Assembly (NCBI GenBank): GCA_964524145.1 | Contig: CAZGCA010000020.1 | Location: forward strand, 1 to 64,000 | Direction of reading: 5' to 3' | DNA from: CAZGCA01 sp964524145 | Lineage (GTDB): Bacteria > Hydrogenedentota > CAZGCA01 | DNA: 64,000 nucleotides | In this document: piece after piece, positions 32,542-40,893 of the stretch | Numbering within the stretch: position 1 is the first letter of the stretch | Layout: each line of letters opens with the position of its first letter | Made by a program: the position numbers and the translations under genes | The notes under the pieces: model-generated | The model's input: the letters and a program-made list of their open reading frames with translations, nothing else | Databases searched by the model: none | What the model was told of the DNA's origin: nothing

Positions 32542-34651
32542 CCGTTTGTTCTCCGTTCGGCAGTGCTTCAAACGCGCTGGAAGGCAGCACGACCGTGAAG
32601 ACCGAGCCGCCATCCGATTCGACTGATATTGTACCGCCAAGCTCATCGACGCGCTTCTCCACGTTGGCAAGCCCGAGCCCCGTGCCTTCCCTCTTGGTGG
32701 TGTAGAATGGTTCGAATATCAGTTGCCGGTTCTCGTCGGGCACGCCCGGACCCGTGTCGCGGACAACGAGAGTGAGCGATTGTGCGTCGCCTCTCGAGGC
32801 GGTCACGGTCAGACAGCCGCCGTCGGGCATGGCCTCGATAGCGTTCAGCATAAGGTTGAAACATATCTCGCGCACGGCCCCGCTCGCATGTCCCAACACG
32901 AGAACCCGGGCATAGTCGTCCAGGCTGACCTCGAGCTCGACGTTCTGTTGCGATGCCATATGGTGCAACACCACTGTGTTGCCTTCGACCACATCGGTAA
33001 CGCTTGTCTCGTCATCGAGAGCGGAATCCGGTTTGGCAAACGCCAGTAGTTGTGTGAGCGAATGTGAAAGGCGGTCGATCTCGCCCGCAACGACGTCGAG
33101 ATCCTGCCGGTGCGGATCAGCGTCCGGCAGATCCTCGCGCATCACCGCAACGACGGTCTTCATTGCGCTGAGCGGGTTGCGGATTTCGTGCGCTACGCCG
33201 GCAGAGAGTTGACCGAGGCTCAGCCATTTCTCTGCGTCGTACGCTTCGCGTTCGAGATGCATCTTCTCGGAGAACAGTCGCGCGTTCTCGACGGCGCTGA
33301 CGATGTGGTTGCCGAACACCTGTAGCAGCTCGATCTCGTCGGGCGAGAAGTTGCGTTTGAGCAACCGCCGGCCTATCGCGATGAGCCCAACGAGCTCGCG
33401 TCCCTTCCTGATGGGTATGACCGTAGACGCCCGCAACCGCCGCATCTGTTCAATAATGGTGGGCTCGGCGAGATCGTCGATAAAGATGCATCTTCTCTTG
33501 CGGTCCGAGAAATGGGAGACGATATCGGAGATCTCCTCGATATCGACGGTGGCGGTCCCGGTCCATGTTGGTCCGTGGTCGCGCATGACGATAGCGACGT
33601 GTTCCGCGCCGATAGCGGCGGCAAGCGATTCGGCAATATAGTCAAGGAGATCGGACTCGTCGGAAGTCACCTTGCTGGCGATATCCTCGCTGAGCGCTCC
33701 TATACGTTCGCGCGAGAGGATGTTGACTTTGAATACCAGCTTGTCGAAGACGAAGCCCAGCGCGTCGCTCATCGGTCGATACAGAAACGCGAGCACTATG
33801 ACGATAAACGCCTCGACGGCGCTGAAGTTGAAGTCGTAGACCTGCTGTATGTAGTCGCCGAGCGGCCGGACGCCGAAACAGTATATCGAGATGAAGATGA
33901 CGGCGACCATCGACAGAACCAGGCTGCGTTTCATGACCATGTTGAGTATGTTGTATCGCAGGACGTAGTACGAGAAAAGCAGCGTCGGCAGCAGCGACGA
34001 TAGTTTTGTTGCGATGCCGAGATAGACGCCGACGTACGGGATGAGGCGGAATCCCAGCACGTGGGTTGCGCCGCCCAGGACCATCATCCCGATGAAGACG
34101 TGGCCGAGCAGGTCAAAGAAGCTCTTTTCGTCTTCGGACTTGGCACGGCGTGCGATGCGTCTGCACAGGTAGATCGAAAGGACAAGACAGGCGGCCGACC
34201 AGAACGCAAACGGTACTGTGTAGACCCTGCGTGTCGTCAACTCCTGAGCGGAGCGAGTCAGCGTGGTCCAGATCACGAACCAGGCGCCGGGAACCATGGG
34301 GAGGTAGATTGCCAAGAGCATGCCGTGGTACTGTCTGCGCCGCATGCGGCCGCGTCGCTGCAGGAAGAAGACGATCAGCGTATGGACGAGCAGCGTCGGC
34401 ATCAACAGCATGCCCATGGCCGCGACCAGGCCGAAGATATCGACCGGGAACGTTATGCGCTCGCCCGTTATGACGCGCGCCGAGAGTGTCGCGAACCAGC
34501 CGGCGTGCCACATCAGCACCGAGACGACGAGACCGAGAAACACGATGTCCTGCCGGGCGCGTTTGCGTCGAATCATGCTGCCGAGCAGGGCAGCGTGGAG
34601 CGTGGTCCCGAGCAGAAACCCTATAAGCTCGACTATCTCGTACAGGAACAT
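32513..34651 (-). CDS. Multi-pass membrane histidine kinase with GAF domain
   Basis: The start at ATG 34651 lies one base beyond the upstream stop codon, so translation is coupled; 712 residues. Eight or nine hydrophobic helices fill residues 1-300 (for example FLYEIVELIGFLLGTTLHAAL, DIFGLVAAMGMLLMPTLLVH, and LVLSMVAVIFISIYCFGV). A GAF domain follows at about 315-470 (VIPIRKGRELVGLIAIGRRL). HisKA has LGQLSAGVAHEIRNPLSAMK with the phospho-His near 490. The ATPase has N-box FNLMLNAIEAMPDGG, G1 VRDTGPGVPDE, F-box IFEPFYTTK and G2 GTGLGLANV. It is the cognate partner of the following regulator. The membrane region resembles a bulky small-molecule or membrane-state sensor; the signal is unknown. 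Confidence 0.95.
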   Translation of the reverse strand: MFLYEIVELIGFLLGTTLHAALLGSMIRRKRARQDIVFLGLVVSVLMWHAGWFATLSARVITGERITFPVDIFGLVAAMGMLLMPTLLVHTLIVFFLQRRGRMRRRQYHGMLLAIYLPMVPGAWFVIWTTLTRSAQELTTRRVYTVPFAFWSAACLVLSIYLCRRIARRAKSEDEKSFFDLLGHVFIGMMVLGGATHVLGFRLIPYVGVYLGIATKLSSLLPTLLFSYYVLRYNILNMVMKRSLVLSMVAVIFISIYCFGVRPLGDYIQQVYDFNFSAVEAFIVIVLAFLYRPMSDALGFVFDKLVFKVNILSRERIGALSEDIASKVTSDESDLLDYIAESLAAAIGAEHVAIVMRDHGPTWTGTATVDIEEISDIVSHFSDRKRRCIFIDDLAEPTIIEQMRRLRASTVIPIRKGRELVGLIAIGRRLLKRNFSPDEIELLQVFGNHIVSAVENARLFSEKMHLEREAYDAEKWLSLGQLSAGVAHEIRNPLSAMKTVVAVMREDLPDADPHRQDLDVVAGEIDRLSHSLTQLLAFAKPDSALDDETSVTDVVEGNTVVLHHMASQQNVELEVSLDDYARVLVLGHASGAVREICFNLMLNAIEAMPDGGCLTVTASRGDAQSLTLVVRDTGPGVPDENRQLIFEPFYTTKREGTGLGLANVEKRVDELGGTISVESDGGSVFTVVLPSSAFEALPNGEQTDGTTGDSDR

Positions 34652-34652
34652 A

Positions 34653-35369
34653 CTAGCCGCTTTTCCCTTCCGCCGCGGCGGAATCTTCTGCGAGACGTTT
34701 CGGATCAAGCTTGTACCTGAGCCGCTTGATTCGGGTTCTAAGACGTCTCGCCTCTCGAGGCTCCAGCTTCTTCAAAGCCGCTATTAGCAGATCACGCCGC
34801 GCTTCGTGTTCTCCATGAGTTTTTGCCCATTCGAGAAGTGCAGGAGGCAAATCCGTTGAGGCGAGCAGTTGGTTCAGCTCCTCCGACACCTGCTTCAGCT
34901 TTTCCTCCATTTGGCGTTTCGTCTGTTCCAGGGCCTCTTGGGAGATTTCTTCTCCGTCTGGCTTGGCTCCGGACAGGGCCAAGATGGCTTCGGGCTCATC
35001 GCCTGTATAGCTGGACAAGTGAAGGTGCGCGTACAATATGTTGAGGCGCCGGAACGCTTTCCTGTCTTCGTCGCTGAGCTCGTCCTCAAGCTTGTCCATC
35101 GCTGTTCTCTTTTCCAACATGTCTTGCTCGTACCAATTCTCCATATCCATCAATTCATTCCGCCACTCGAGAAGGGGATAGCGTGTTGCAGCGTCGCCCA
35201 CAAGAGCAAGATACTCAGTTTCGAGAGACTCCAATTCGGCCTGGAGCTCCTCTCTAGCGTAAGCACCCGCCGGCAAGGAGAAGACCAGCAATGCGACTAC
35301 AGAACAGAGACAACCCAACACGCAGACGGCAAGGCTTCTTCCAGCATTCGCACGTTCCAACGTAGTCAT
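34653..35369 (-). CDS. Secreted or periplasmic coiled-coil protein coupled to the kinase
   Basis: ATG 35369 has AAGGAGGT just upstream. The 238-residue product starts with a signal (RSLAVCVLGCLCSVVALLVFSLPAGAYA) and continues as charged helices: EELQAELESLETEYLALVGD, then DMLEKRTAMDKLEDELSDEDRKAFRRL, and QTKRQMEEKLKQVSEELNQLL, ending in KKLEPREARRLRTRIKRLRYKL. No known domain is recognised. It ends one base before the kinase start codon, and its start overlaps the stop codon of a 48-codon frame by ATGA. This tight packing suggests it is the periplasmic partner of the kinase, perhaps an input or stress-sensing subunit. Function is inferred from context only. Confidence 0.7.
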   Translation of the reverse strand: MTTLERANAGRSLAVCVLGCLCSVVALLVFSLPAGAYAREELQAELESLETEYLALVGDAATRYPLLEWRNELMDMENWYEQDMLEKRTAMDKLEDELSDEDRKAFRRLNILYAHLHLSSYTGDEPEAILALSGAKPDGEEISQEALEQTKRQMEEKLKQVSEELNQLLASTDLPPALLEWAKTHGEHEARRDLLIAALKKLEPREARRLRTRIKRLRYKLDPKRLAEDSAAAEGKSG

Positions 35370-35512
35370 TGGTTTACCTCCTTCTTCGTATTGACATTCG
35401 GGACTTTGCTCGTGGCAACCCTGAAGCCGTAGCCGATACTGTAATACATGCGAAAACCGCATTTCGTGCGGTATGCGGGCTCACTGTATGCGCCCCCGAT
35501 CTCGCTCGGCAT
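35366..35512 (-). pseudogene. 48-codon remnant with SUMF1/FGE-sulfatase C-terminal motif, coupled to next gene
   Basis: Below the length usually called, this frame runs from ATG 35512 to TGA 35368-35366 and overlaps the next ATG in the order ATGA. It encodes GGAYSEPAYRTKCGFRMYYS followed by IGYGFRVATSK. The RGG-S/AY-x-R...GFR(V/L) pattern is the C-terminal end of formylglycine-generating enzyme-like (SUMF1) domains. The front part of such a domain, usually over 200 residues, is absent, and the sequence upstream does not continue it. It is probably the tail of a deleted gene that once led the sensor operon. Confidence 0.45.
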
Positions 35513-35696
35513 CGTTAGTCGGATTGGATGATTCCTGTGCCTTCATCTACGCTCCTTCCATAGTGTCCGAACTGACGCCGGCATATGGATATAATAGCAG
35601 ATCAGAGGCCGCGGATTCGAAGCGCGACCGGCAGCACCGCCCGGTGCGAAGCCCTGCCGGTTCGACAGTCTCGCGCAGGCGTATCGCGCTTCCCTG

Positions 35697-37904
35697 TCAC
35701 TCTTCTTCATCGGGATTGGCAATTATGTTGTGGTACCGTCCCATCCAGTACGGCATCAGAAAGAATGCGCCGTCATCCTCGGCCATGCCGTCGCTGCCGC
35801 CGTCGAGCTGGTAGGGGTTGCCGTTCCATTTCATGACTCGTCGTTCGTCGACGGGCAGAGCGCGTGTCGACTGAATCTCTCCGAAACGGGTGAGGCGCTC
35901 GTCAGTCTCGACATCGGCACGGTGGCTGTTGACAATGGTCCATTCGATTGTTGACATCGGCACGTCCTGTAGCTCCTTCACGGTAAGTTCGGCGTCGCAT
36001 GGCTCGCCGGTGCCTGCACCGTAGACGAAGTTGAAGAACGCGCTTCGTTCGGGCCGCTCGATCTTCCAACTGCGCCTCACGCTCTCTTCGTACATCATCC
36101 TGAGCGCGGGATCTTCCTCGATCACCAGGAGCGGGTAGTACGCCACGAACGCGAGCTCGTCGTCCGAGTGGTTCACCTCGGGGAGGGTGAGCTTCTGTCC
36201 GATAGTGTTGCGCGCGTACTCGTAGCCGTCGATCAGCTCGCGCGCGGCGTCTTCGTACTTGAGATCGCCGGTGATATGGTACGCTACCTTCAGGTGGGAG
36301 AGAATCTCGAGCGAGTTCAGACCTTTTTCGATGGCCCAACGCGGAGTGAGCAGATCCTGTGGCCCCCAGTGCCCCCACCGTGTCGGCTCGCCGTCGACGT
36401 CTATGAGACAATACTCGTTCTCGATGATATGGTCGGTCATCCTCCTAACGAGACCTTCTATCCTCGCTCGCTCGCTGTCGTCCGCGACAAGGTCGTGGTA
36501 TATGTAGTAGGCAAAGTAATGGCCGTCGATCTCGTCGCTCGACGTGTCGCCTTTCCAGTCCCATTTCCCGTCTTCGCTGAGATGCCATTCGCCGCCGTGC
36601 CGCGCGCCCTGGCCGGCCTCTTCGATTGCGCGTGCGGGGAACCCGGAGATAGGCGTGACCTCCTCGAGCCACATCATCGCCTCGACGCTCCGTTTGGCGT
36701 TTTGGCGCGCTTCGGCGTCGCCCGTCACCGCGTACCTGAACGATTCGGCCGCGACGTAGAAGGACGTCCAGAGCCCGTCGTTATCGCTCACACCGTACGT
36801 GCTCGTGGTGACGTCGCCGGGTTTCGCAAGGTGGCTGGCCGTGACAAATCCCATCCTGCTGTGGCGCGCCTGCACCCGCTCGGTGAAATAGGCCGCCTTC
36901 TCGTCGAGCGTCATCTCCCGGTAGTATATGCTGTTTACGCCCGCCTCTGTGGCGATCCAGACCGTTCCGTCTCGGCCGACGGCTATGTCGGAAACGCGGT
37001 CTCCCGACAGCCAGCGTTTTCCGGCGCGGTAGTCCCACTCGCCCCTGAAGTACCGCACAGCGCCCCGTGCGGTCCCACACCAGACTTCGGCTTTGGGTCC
37101 GGTCGCGACGCAGGTCACGTCCGCGTAAGGCATAGGCCTGTTGTCATTGTCTTTCGGCGTTGACCACGCCGTGCCGAGATGGAGCGCCTGCGCCCCAAGT
37201 CGTGTGCCCAGCCAGAGCGTATCGCGGGCGCCGACAGCCATCCCGCGCACGTCGTTGCTCAACAGCGGCCCGGCAGGCTGCTCGTGGAAACGCTCGATCT
37301 TCATCTCCGATACCCTGTGCAGCCCGTTCGACGCGGCCACCCACATCGTGGCGCCTTTGTCGAAGACGATATCGCGGACTTCACCCAGCCCGGCATACCG
37401 TTCGCGCGACCAACCGGCGCCGTCGCCGCGATACAGCCCGCGCCGGGTTCCCACAAACACGTCGCCGTCAGGTGCGACAGCGATACACCGCAGGGGTAAA
37501 GCGCTGCCCGAGAAACCGGGACCGTACTGTGCCCATTTGGTGCCGTCAAAGGCGTAGATACCGGTCCGGCACGCGGCCCAGAGCCGTCCTTTCATGTCGC
37601 AGTGCAACGCCCGGACGTCCACGTCCGAAAGGCCGTCCGCTTTTGTCCAGCTCCGCCACGCGCCGCGGCTGAACGAGGAAACGCCAGAGGCCGTGCCGAA
37701 ATAGACGGTTCCTCCGACGTCGACAGCGAGGGACCGGACGTCGTTGGAAGCAAGGCCGTCGGTTTCGGTGTAGGTTTGTTGGAATTCCTGCGTGTAGGGC
37801 TTGAGCACGTATGGCTCGGTTGCGACCGCTCGGGCGGATGGCACGGAGGCCAAGAGACAGGTCGCTCCAACAGCAGATAGTGAGGCAAGACCAGTTGCAC
37901 GCAT
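35697..37904 (-). CDS. Secreted propeller-toroid fusion protein A (regulator-type beta-propeller plus alpha/alpha toroid)
   Basis: The start at ATG 37904 is set by AGGAGGTGG 9 bases upstream; 735 residues with signal peptide (MRATGLASLSAVGATCLLASVPSARAVA). Residues about 45-340 contain seven or more short blades of the two-component-regulator propeller (Reg_prop) type: LASNDVRSLAVDVGGTVYFGT, LSDVDVRALHCDMKGRLWAA, and VSDIAVGRDGTVWIATEAGV. From about 350 a helical part begins with YGVSDNDGLWTSFYVAAESF and includes GDTSSDEIDGHYFAYYIYHD, DGEPTRWGHWGPQ and KGLNSLEILSHLKVAYHITG, typical of an alpha/alpha toroid. No kinase domain is present. A paralogue lies at 59.7-62.1 kb. Substrate or ligand is unknown; inferred glycan-related. 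Confidence 0.8.
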   Translation of the reverse strand: MRATGLASLSAVGATCLLASVPSARAVATEPYVLKPYTQEFQQTYTETDGLASNDVRSLAVDVGGTVYFGTASGVSSFSRGAWRSWTKADGLSDVDVRALHCDMKGRLWAACRTGIYAFDGTKWAQYGPGFSGSALPLRCIAVAPDGDVFVGTRRGLYRGDGAGWSRERYAGLGEVRDIVFDKGATMWVAASNGLHRVSEMKIERFHEQPAGPLLSNDVRGMAVGARDTLWLGTRLGAQALHLGTAWSTPKDNDNRPMPYADVTCVATGPKAEVWCGTARGAVRYFRGEWDYRAGKRWLSGDRVSDIAVGRDGTVWIATEAGVNSIYYREMTLDEKAAYFTERVQARHSRMGFVTASHLAKPGDVTTSTYGVSDNDGLWTSFYVAAESFRYAVTGDAEARQNAKRSVEAMMWLEEVTPISGFPARAIEEAGQGARHGGEWHLSEDGKWDWKGDTSSDEIDGHYFAYYIYHDLVADDSERARIEGLVRRMTDHIIENEYCLIDVDGEPTRWGHWGPQDLLTPRWAIEKGLNSLEILSHLKVAYHITGDLKYEDAARELIDGYEYARNTIGQKLTLPEVNHSDDELAFVAYYPLLVIEEDPALRMMYEESVRRSWKIERPERSAFFNFVYGAGTGEPCDAELTVKELQDVPMSTIEWTIVNSHRADVETDERLTRFGEIQSTRALPVDERRVMKWNGNPYQLDGGSDGMAEDDGAFFLMPYWMGRYHNIIANPDEEE

Positions 37905-38015
37905 TATAGTCCACCTCCTGGAAACTAGACATCGGCACCAGTTCACGTTCCACCCTTGATGGTATCAGAAGGAGAGCCGGCAGGACAAGGCCGCACCCGG
38001 CACGACGCGTTCTTT

Positions 38016-38045
38016 TTGCATCCCGGCACGGTTAGGGTTTACTAT
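38016..38045 (+). promoter_or_regulatory. Putative promoter for uronate isomerase-like gene
   Basis: TTGCAT at 38016-38021 and TACTAT at 38040-38045 are separated by 18 bases, about 65 bases before the start codon. Confidence 0.5.
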
Positions 38046-38110
38046 AGAGATGTTCATCGGGAGAGTGGCGGAGGTTGTGAGTTTTGTGGAAGCGGATGAG
38101 GTGAATAGGA

Positions 38111-39682
38111 ATGAACCGGGCCAAGGCTGAGACTATCAAACTGCTCTACGTGATGGCTGAGGAGACGCCTGTCGTCGACTCGCACACGCACATCCAGGAC
38201 GACATCATCGGGTTCGACGAGAAGATGGCCGAATGTAACCTGGCCGGGACACAGGCGCCGTTCAACAGGTTCCCGCAGCACATTGTGGACGCGGGCCTTG
38301 CCCAGAATAGGCTGGCACGTCGCACCATGATGGACCCTGCACACGGGCTGTTGTACTCGTGGTTTGCGGAGGTCGCGGAAGGCAACCGTGGCAGGCTGGA
38401 CGAGGTGATAGAACGATTCGGCGGGAACAGCGAGGCGGAGAGGAAGGACGCGGCTGTCGTGATCCTGAAGGAACTTGCACCGTCCCGGTACAGCGAGTAT
38501 GCGGAGTGGTTGCGCATAATGTTTCGCTTGTACGGCGGCGTGCCGGACGATATTGACCCGCTCGACCCGAACTCGTTCGAAACGGTATACGCCGCGGTAC
38601 GTGCCCAGCGCAACGATCCGTCGTTTGCCGAACAGGTTCTGCGGGCCGCGAAGATCGAGCGGTACGTGACAAGCATCGAGAACCGGGACCGCATCCCGCT
38701 CGATCCTGCCGAGATAAACCGGCCGGGCGATGTTGACCTTTCCCACGCCACCCATCCCGAAGCGTTCAACATGTTCGATGCAAACTATATTGTCTGGCCG
38801 AAAGGAGCGACGGACTTCGGCCTGTTCTTCGGTGGGCACAAGTACGAGGCCGAACGGTACCTTCTCAACCTCGAGGAGTCGATGGGCACGTCGTTCGATA
38901 ACGCGCGCCAGCTCAGAGCCGCGATACACGAGTTTTTCCGAACGATCCTCTGGGAACCAAAGAACAACGGCACCAGCCGAATACTCTATACGGACATATT
39001 CCAACCGATAGACATGCGGTTGTCGACGCCGGTAGACGTGGCGACGGTGAACACGATACTGCGATACTCGAAGGGATCGCTCGACCCGAAGGCTGTGGGC
39101 GCGATGACGGCGTTTTGCACGACAGCGATGCTCGAGGCGCTGGACGAGATCGGTGCCGACATCAAGTCCACAGGCGAAGAGTACGGCTCGTGTCTTCAGA
39201 TAGCGGTCGGGGTGACGTACTTCATGGACCCGGCACGCGAGATACAGTCGTTTCCCGTCTACGCCGCCGGGTTCCCGCAAGACGAGTATCCCATCTGGGC
39301 AGCGTATCCCAACGTGCATTTCGAGTATATAGTGGCGCACGAGGGGCTGTACCGCGACCTTGCCGCCGCGGCGAAACAGGTCGGGAACATTTCCGTCGGC
39401 CCGTGGTGGCATTTCTTCCACAAGGACAACATCGCGAGGATGCTTGTTGAACAGTTGGCGATGGGCCCGGTATCGTCAATAGCGAGCGGGTTCACGGACG
39501 CACGATTCGTCGAGATGGCCGTCGCCAAGTACCGGTCGGTGCGGTGGGGTGTTGCGGCGGCGCTGGCCGACCTGGTTGACGACCCTTTCTCAGCGCTGGC
39601 CGGCAATGTCGATGAAGCAGGCAGCCTGATCCGCGAGATACTCTTCGATAACCCTCGCAAGGTGCACCACCTGTCGGGATAG
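38111..39682 (+). CDS. Uronate isomerase-like amidohydrolase-superfamily protein
   Basis: A 523-residue cytoplasmic protein, a little longer than classical UxaC (about 470). The metal motif DSHTHIQ (Asp23-His25-His27) opens the TIM barrel. Downstream phrases resemble uronate isomerases: LQIAVGVTYFMDPAR, VGPWWHFFHKDNIARMLVEQL, SIASGFTDARFVEMAVAKYRS, and a C-terminal LFDNPRKVHHL. Classical UxaC converts glucuronate to fructuronate and galacturonate to tagaturonate. This fits the GH28 and beta-helix enzymes that would release galacturonate. Divergence from the consensus (no clear WFLNDN-type motif seen) means it may act on a related sugar acid. It stands between two minus-strand genes and has its own promoter. 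Confidence 0.78.
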   Translation: MNRAKAETIKLLYVMAEETPVVDSHTHIQDDIIGFDEKMAECNLAGTQAPFNRFPQHIVDAGLAQNRLARRTMMDPAHGLLYSWFAEVAEGNRGRLDEVIERFGGNSEAERKDAAVVILKELAPSRYSEYAEWLRIMFRLYGGVPDDIDPLDPNSFETVYAAVRAQRNDPSFAEQVLRAAKIERYVTSIENRDRIPLDPAEINRPGDVDLSHATHPEAFNMFDANYIVWPKGATDFGLFFGGHKYEAERYLLNLEESMGTSFDNARQLRAAIHEFFRTILWEPKNNGTSRILYTDIFQPIDMRLSTPVDVATVNTILRYSKGSLDPKAVGAMTAFCTTAMLEALDEIGADIKSTGEEYGSCLQIAVGVTYFMDPAREIQSFPVYAAGFPQDEYPIWAAYPNVHFEYIVAHEGLYRDLAAAAKQVGNISVGPWWHFFHKDNIARMLVEQLAMGPVSSIASGFTDARFVEMAVAKYRSVRWGVAAALADLVDDPFSALAGNVDEAGSLIREILFDNPRKVHHLSG

Positions 39683-39728
39683 GCGCCTGGCGGTCGGGAT
39701 TCGGGCACCTGTCGAGCCCGCCGGTTAT

Positions 39729-40451
39729 TCAGCTTGTTGACGCGAGTCTTACGAGCTTGCCGGCGGTGATAGCGCCGAGCACGGCGAGATCTTCCGTGGC
39801 AAGGAGTTGTCGCGCGGACTTGTCGTAGAGCATAGTGACGGCTGGTGGCAAACCTTCCTCGCCGCGCCACACGACGATTCCGACAGGTACCTTGGGAAGA
39901 GCGGGTATTGAGACGCCGGCGTCGCCGGGTTCGATCTTCTTTCCTCGAAGCCGTTCGGCAGCCGCGCAGAGGAGTTCCGGCGACTCGCCGAAAGCTTTGA
40001 GCAGCTTCGGGGTGGTCCGCGCGGAGAACGCCGGGAAGTAGAACTCGCCCGCGTCGAGTTCGCGGAACGATATCCACTCGCCGGCGACCGGTATGTCGCG
40101 TGCGCCGGCCAGGTAGTGCAACGGGAGGACGGCCATGAACGGGAACACCTCCTGAAGATCTCCGGCGGGCGCGGCACCCGCGTCTTCGAGCGTGAGCCCT
40201 TTGGCCCCGAACACTTTTCTCTCGGCCATATCGACGATCTCGATCTCGTCGAGAAGAGTGACGAGAAACCTGCCCGCCGCGCCGTCATCGCCGGGAACGT
40301 AGGGTACGCCGGCAGCCCGCGCAACGTTCTGCGGGTCCATCGACTGAAGCTCGTCCCAGGCTTTGGCGCGCGCCTCGCCGTAGTCGTTCGGCACAAGCGG
40401 CATCAGCTCGCGAATATGTTCCGGCACATCCGACATAGGGTCAGAATGCAT
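39729..40451 (-). CDS. DUF3786 protein
   Basis: A 240-residue cytoplasmic protein with recognisable DUF3786 phrases: FLVTLLDEIEIVDMAERKVFG, LPLHYLAGARDIPVAGEWISFRELDAGEFYFPAFS, and the C-terminal IPALPKVPVGIVVWRGEEGLPPAVTMLYD followed by LLATEDLAVLGAITAGKL. Family members are found in anaerobes, often near corrinoid-dependent methyltransferases, but have no proven activity. GGAG five bases before ATG 40451 fixes the start. The UroD-like proteins at 18 and 54.4 kb may belong to the same corrinoid-linked biology, but they are not adjacent. It is monocistronic with its own promoter. Confidence 0.8.
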   Translation of the reverse strand: MHSDPMSDVPEHIRELMPLVPNDYGEARAKAWDELQSMDPQNVARAAGVPYVPGDDGAAGRFLVTLLDEIEIVDMAERKVFGAKGLTLEDAGAAPAGDLQEVFPFMAVLPLHYLAGARDIPVAGEWISFRELDAGEFYFPAFSARTTPKLLKAFGESPELLCAAAERLRGKKIEPGDAGVSIPALPKVPVGIVVWRGEEGLPPAVTMLYDKSARQLLATEDLAVLGAITAGKLVRLASTS

Positions 40452-40502
40452 CTCAACTCCGTTATGGTTTCTGTTATCGGCTGTCTTCTGTGTCCGGGTG
40501 GT

Positions 40503-40531
40503 ATTGTACCATTCATTGCGTTCTTGGGCAA
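40503..40531 (-). promoter_or_regulatory. Sigma-70 promoter for DUF3786 gene
   Basis: On the minus strand TTGCCC (40531-40526) and TACAAT (40508-40503) are 17 bases apart, about 50 bases before the start codon. Confidence 0.6.
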
Positions 40532-40591
40532 TCGGTACAAGTCATAGAATCATGTTCGTAGAGCTTCCTCTGTAACCATTCACTCACGAGT

Positions 40592-40782
40592 GTAGCGCAG
40601 GCTTCCAGCCTGCATCGTAGTTGTGGTCTTTGTCTGCCCCATCCCACAGGTTGCACCTGCGGCTATTCAAATTGCTCCCCTTCGGAGAACTCGAGCGCGG
40701 TTATCAAGTGCGCAATTGTCCAAACTCCAGGCTGCATAGAGATGCGCCTCGGTTTTTTTTGCAGGCTGGAAGCCTGCGCTAC
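40592..40782. repeat. 191-base element with perfect 23-base terminal inverted repeats
   Basis: The left arm (40592-40614, beginning GTAGCGCAGGCTTCCAGC) and right arm (40760-40782) are exact inverted repeats of 23 bases. Each arm is itself a hairpin (GCAGGCT-TCC-AGCCTGC). The interior is non-coding and includes CACAGGTTGCACCTGCGGCT and a CTCGGTTTTTTTT run. It resembles a BIME or MITE without its own transposase. Confidence 0.85.
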
Positions 40783-40893
40783 AATGACTGTTCTCCCTAT
40801 CAGGGTGGAACGGCGGTGTGGTGTTGCGGTATGATGCAGGCGCTTGGTTAGCAGCGACGTACGGATAAACCGGTTGGAAGGGAAGTGAACCTT

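Larger units (their letters stand above)
40452..40893. other. Gene-free gap containing promoter and 23-base inverted repeats
   Basis: The left part holds the DUF3786 promoter (minus). The centre is the 191-base element with 23-base terminal inverted repeats. The last 110 bases lead into the GH106 gene; no gene is seen. Confidence 0.6.
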
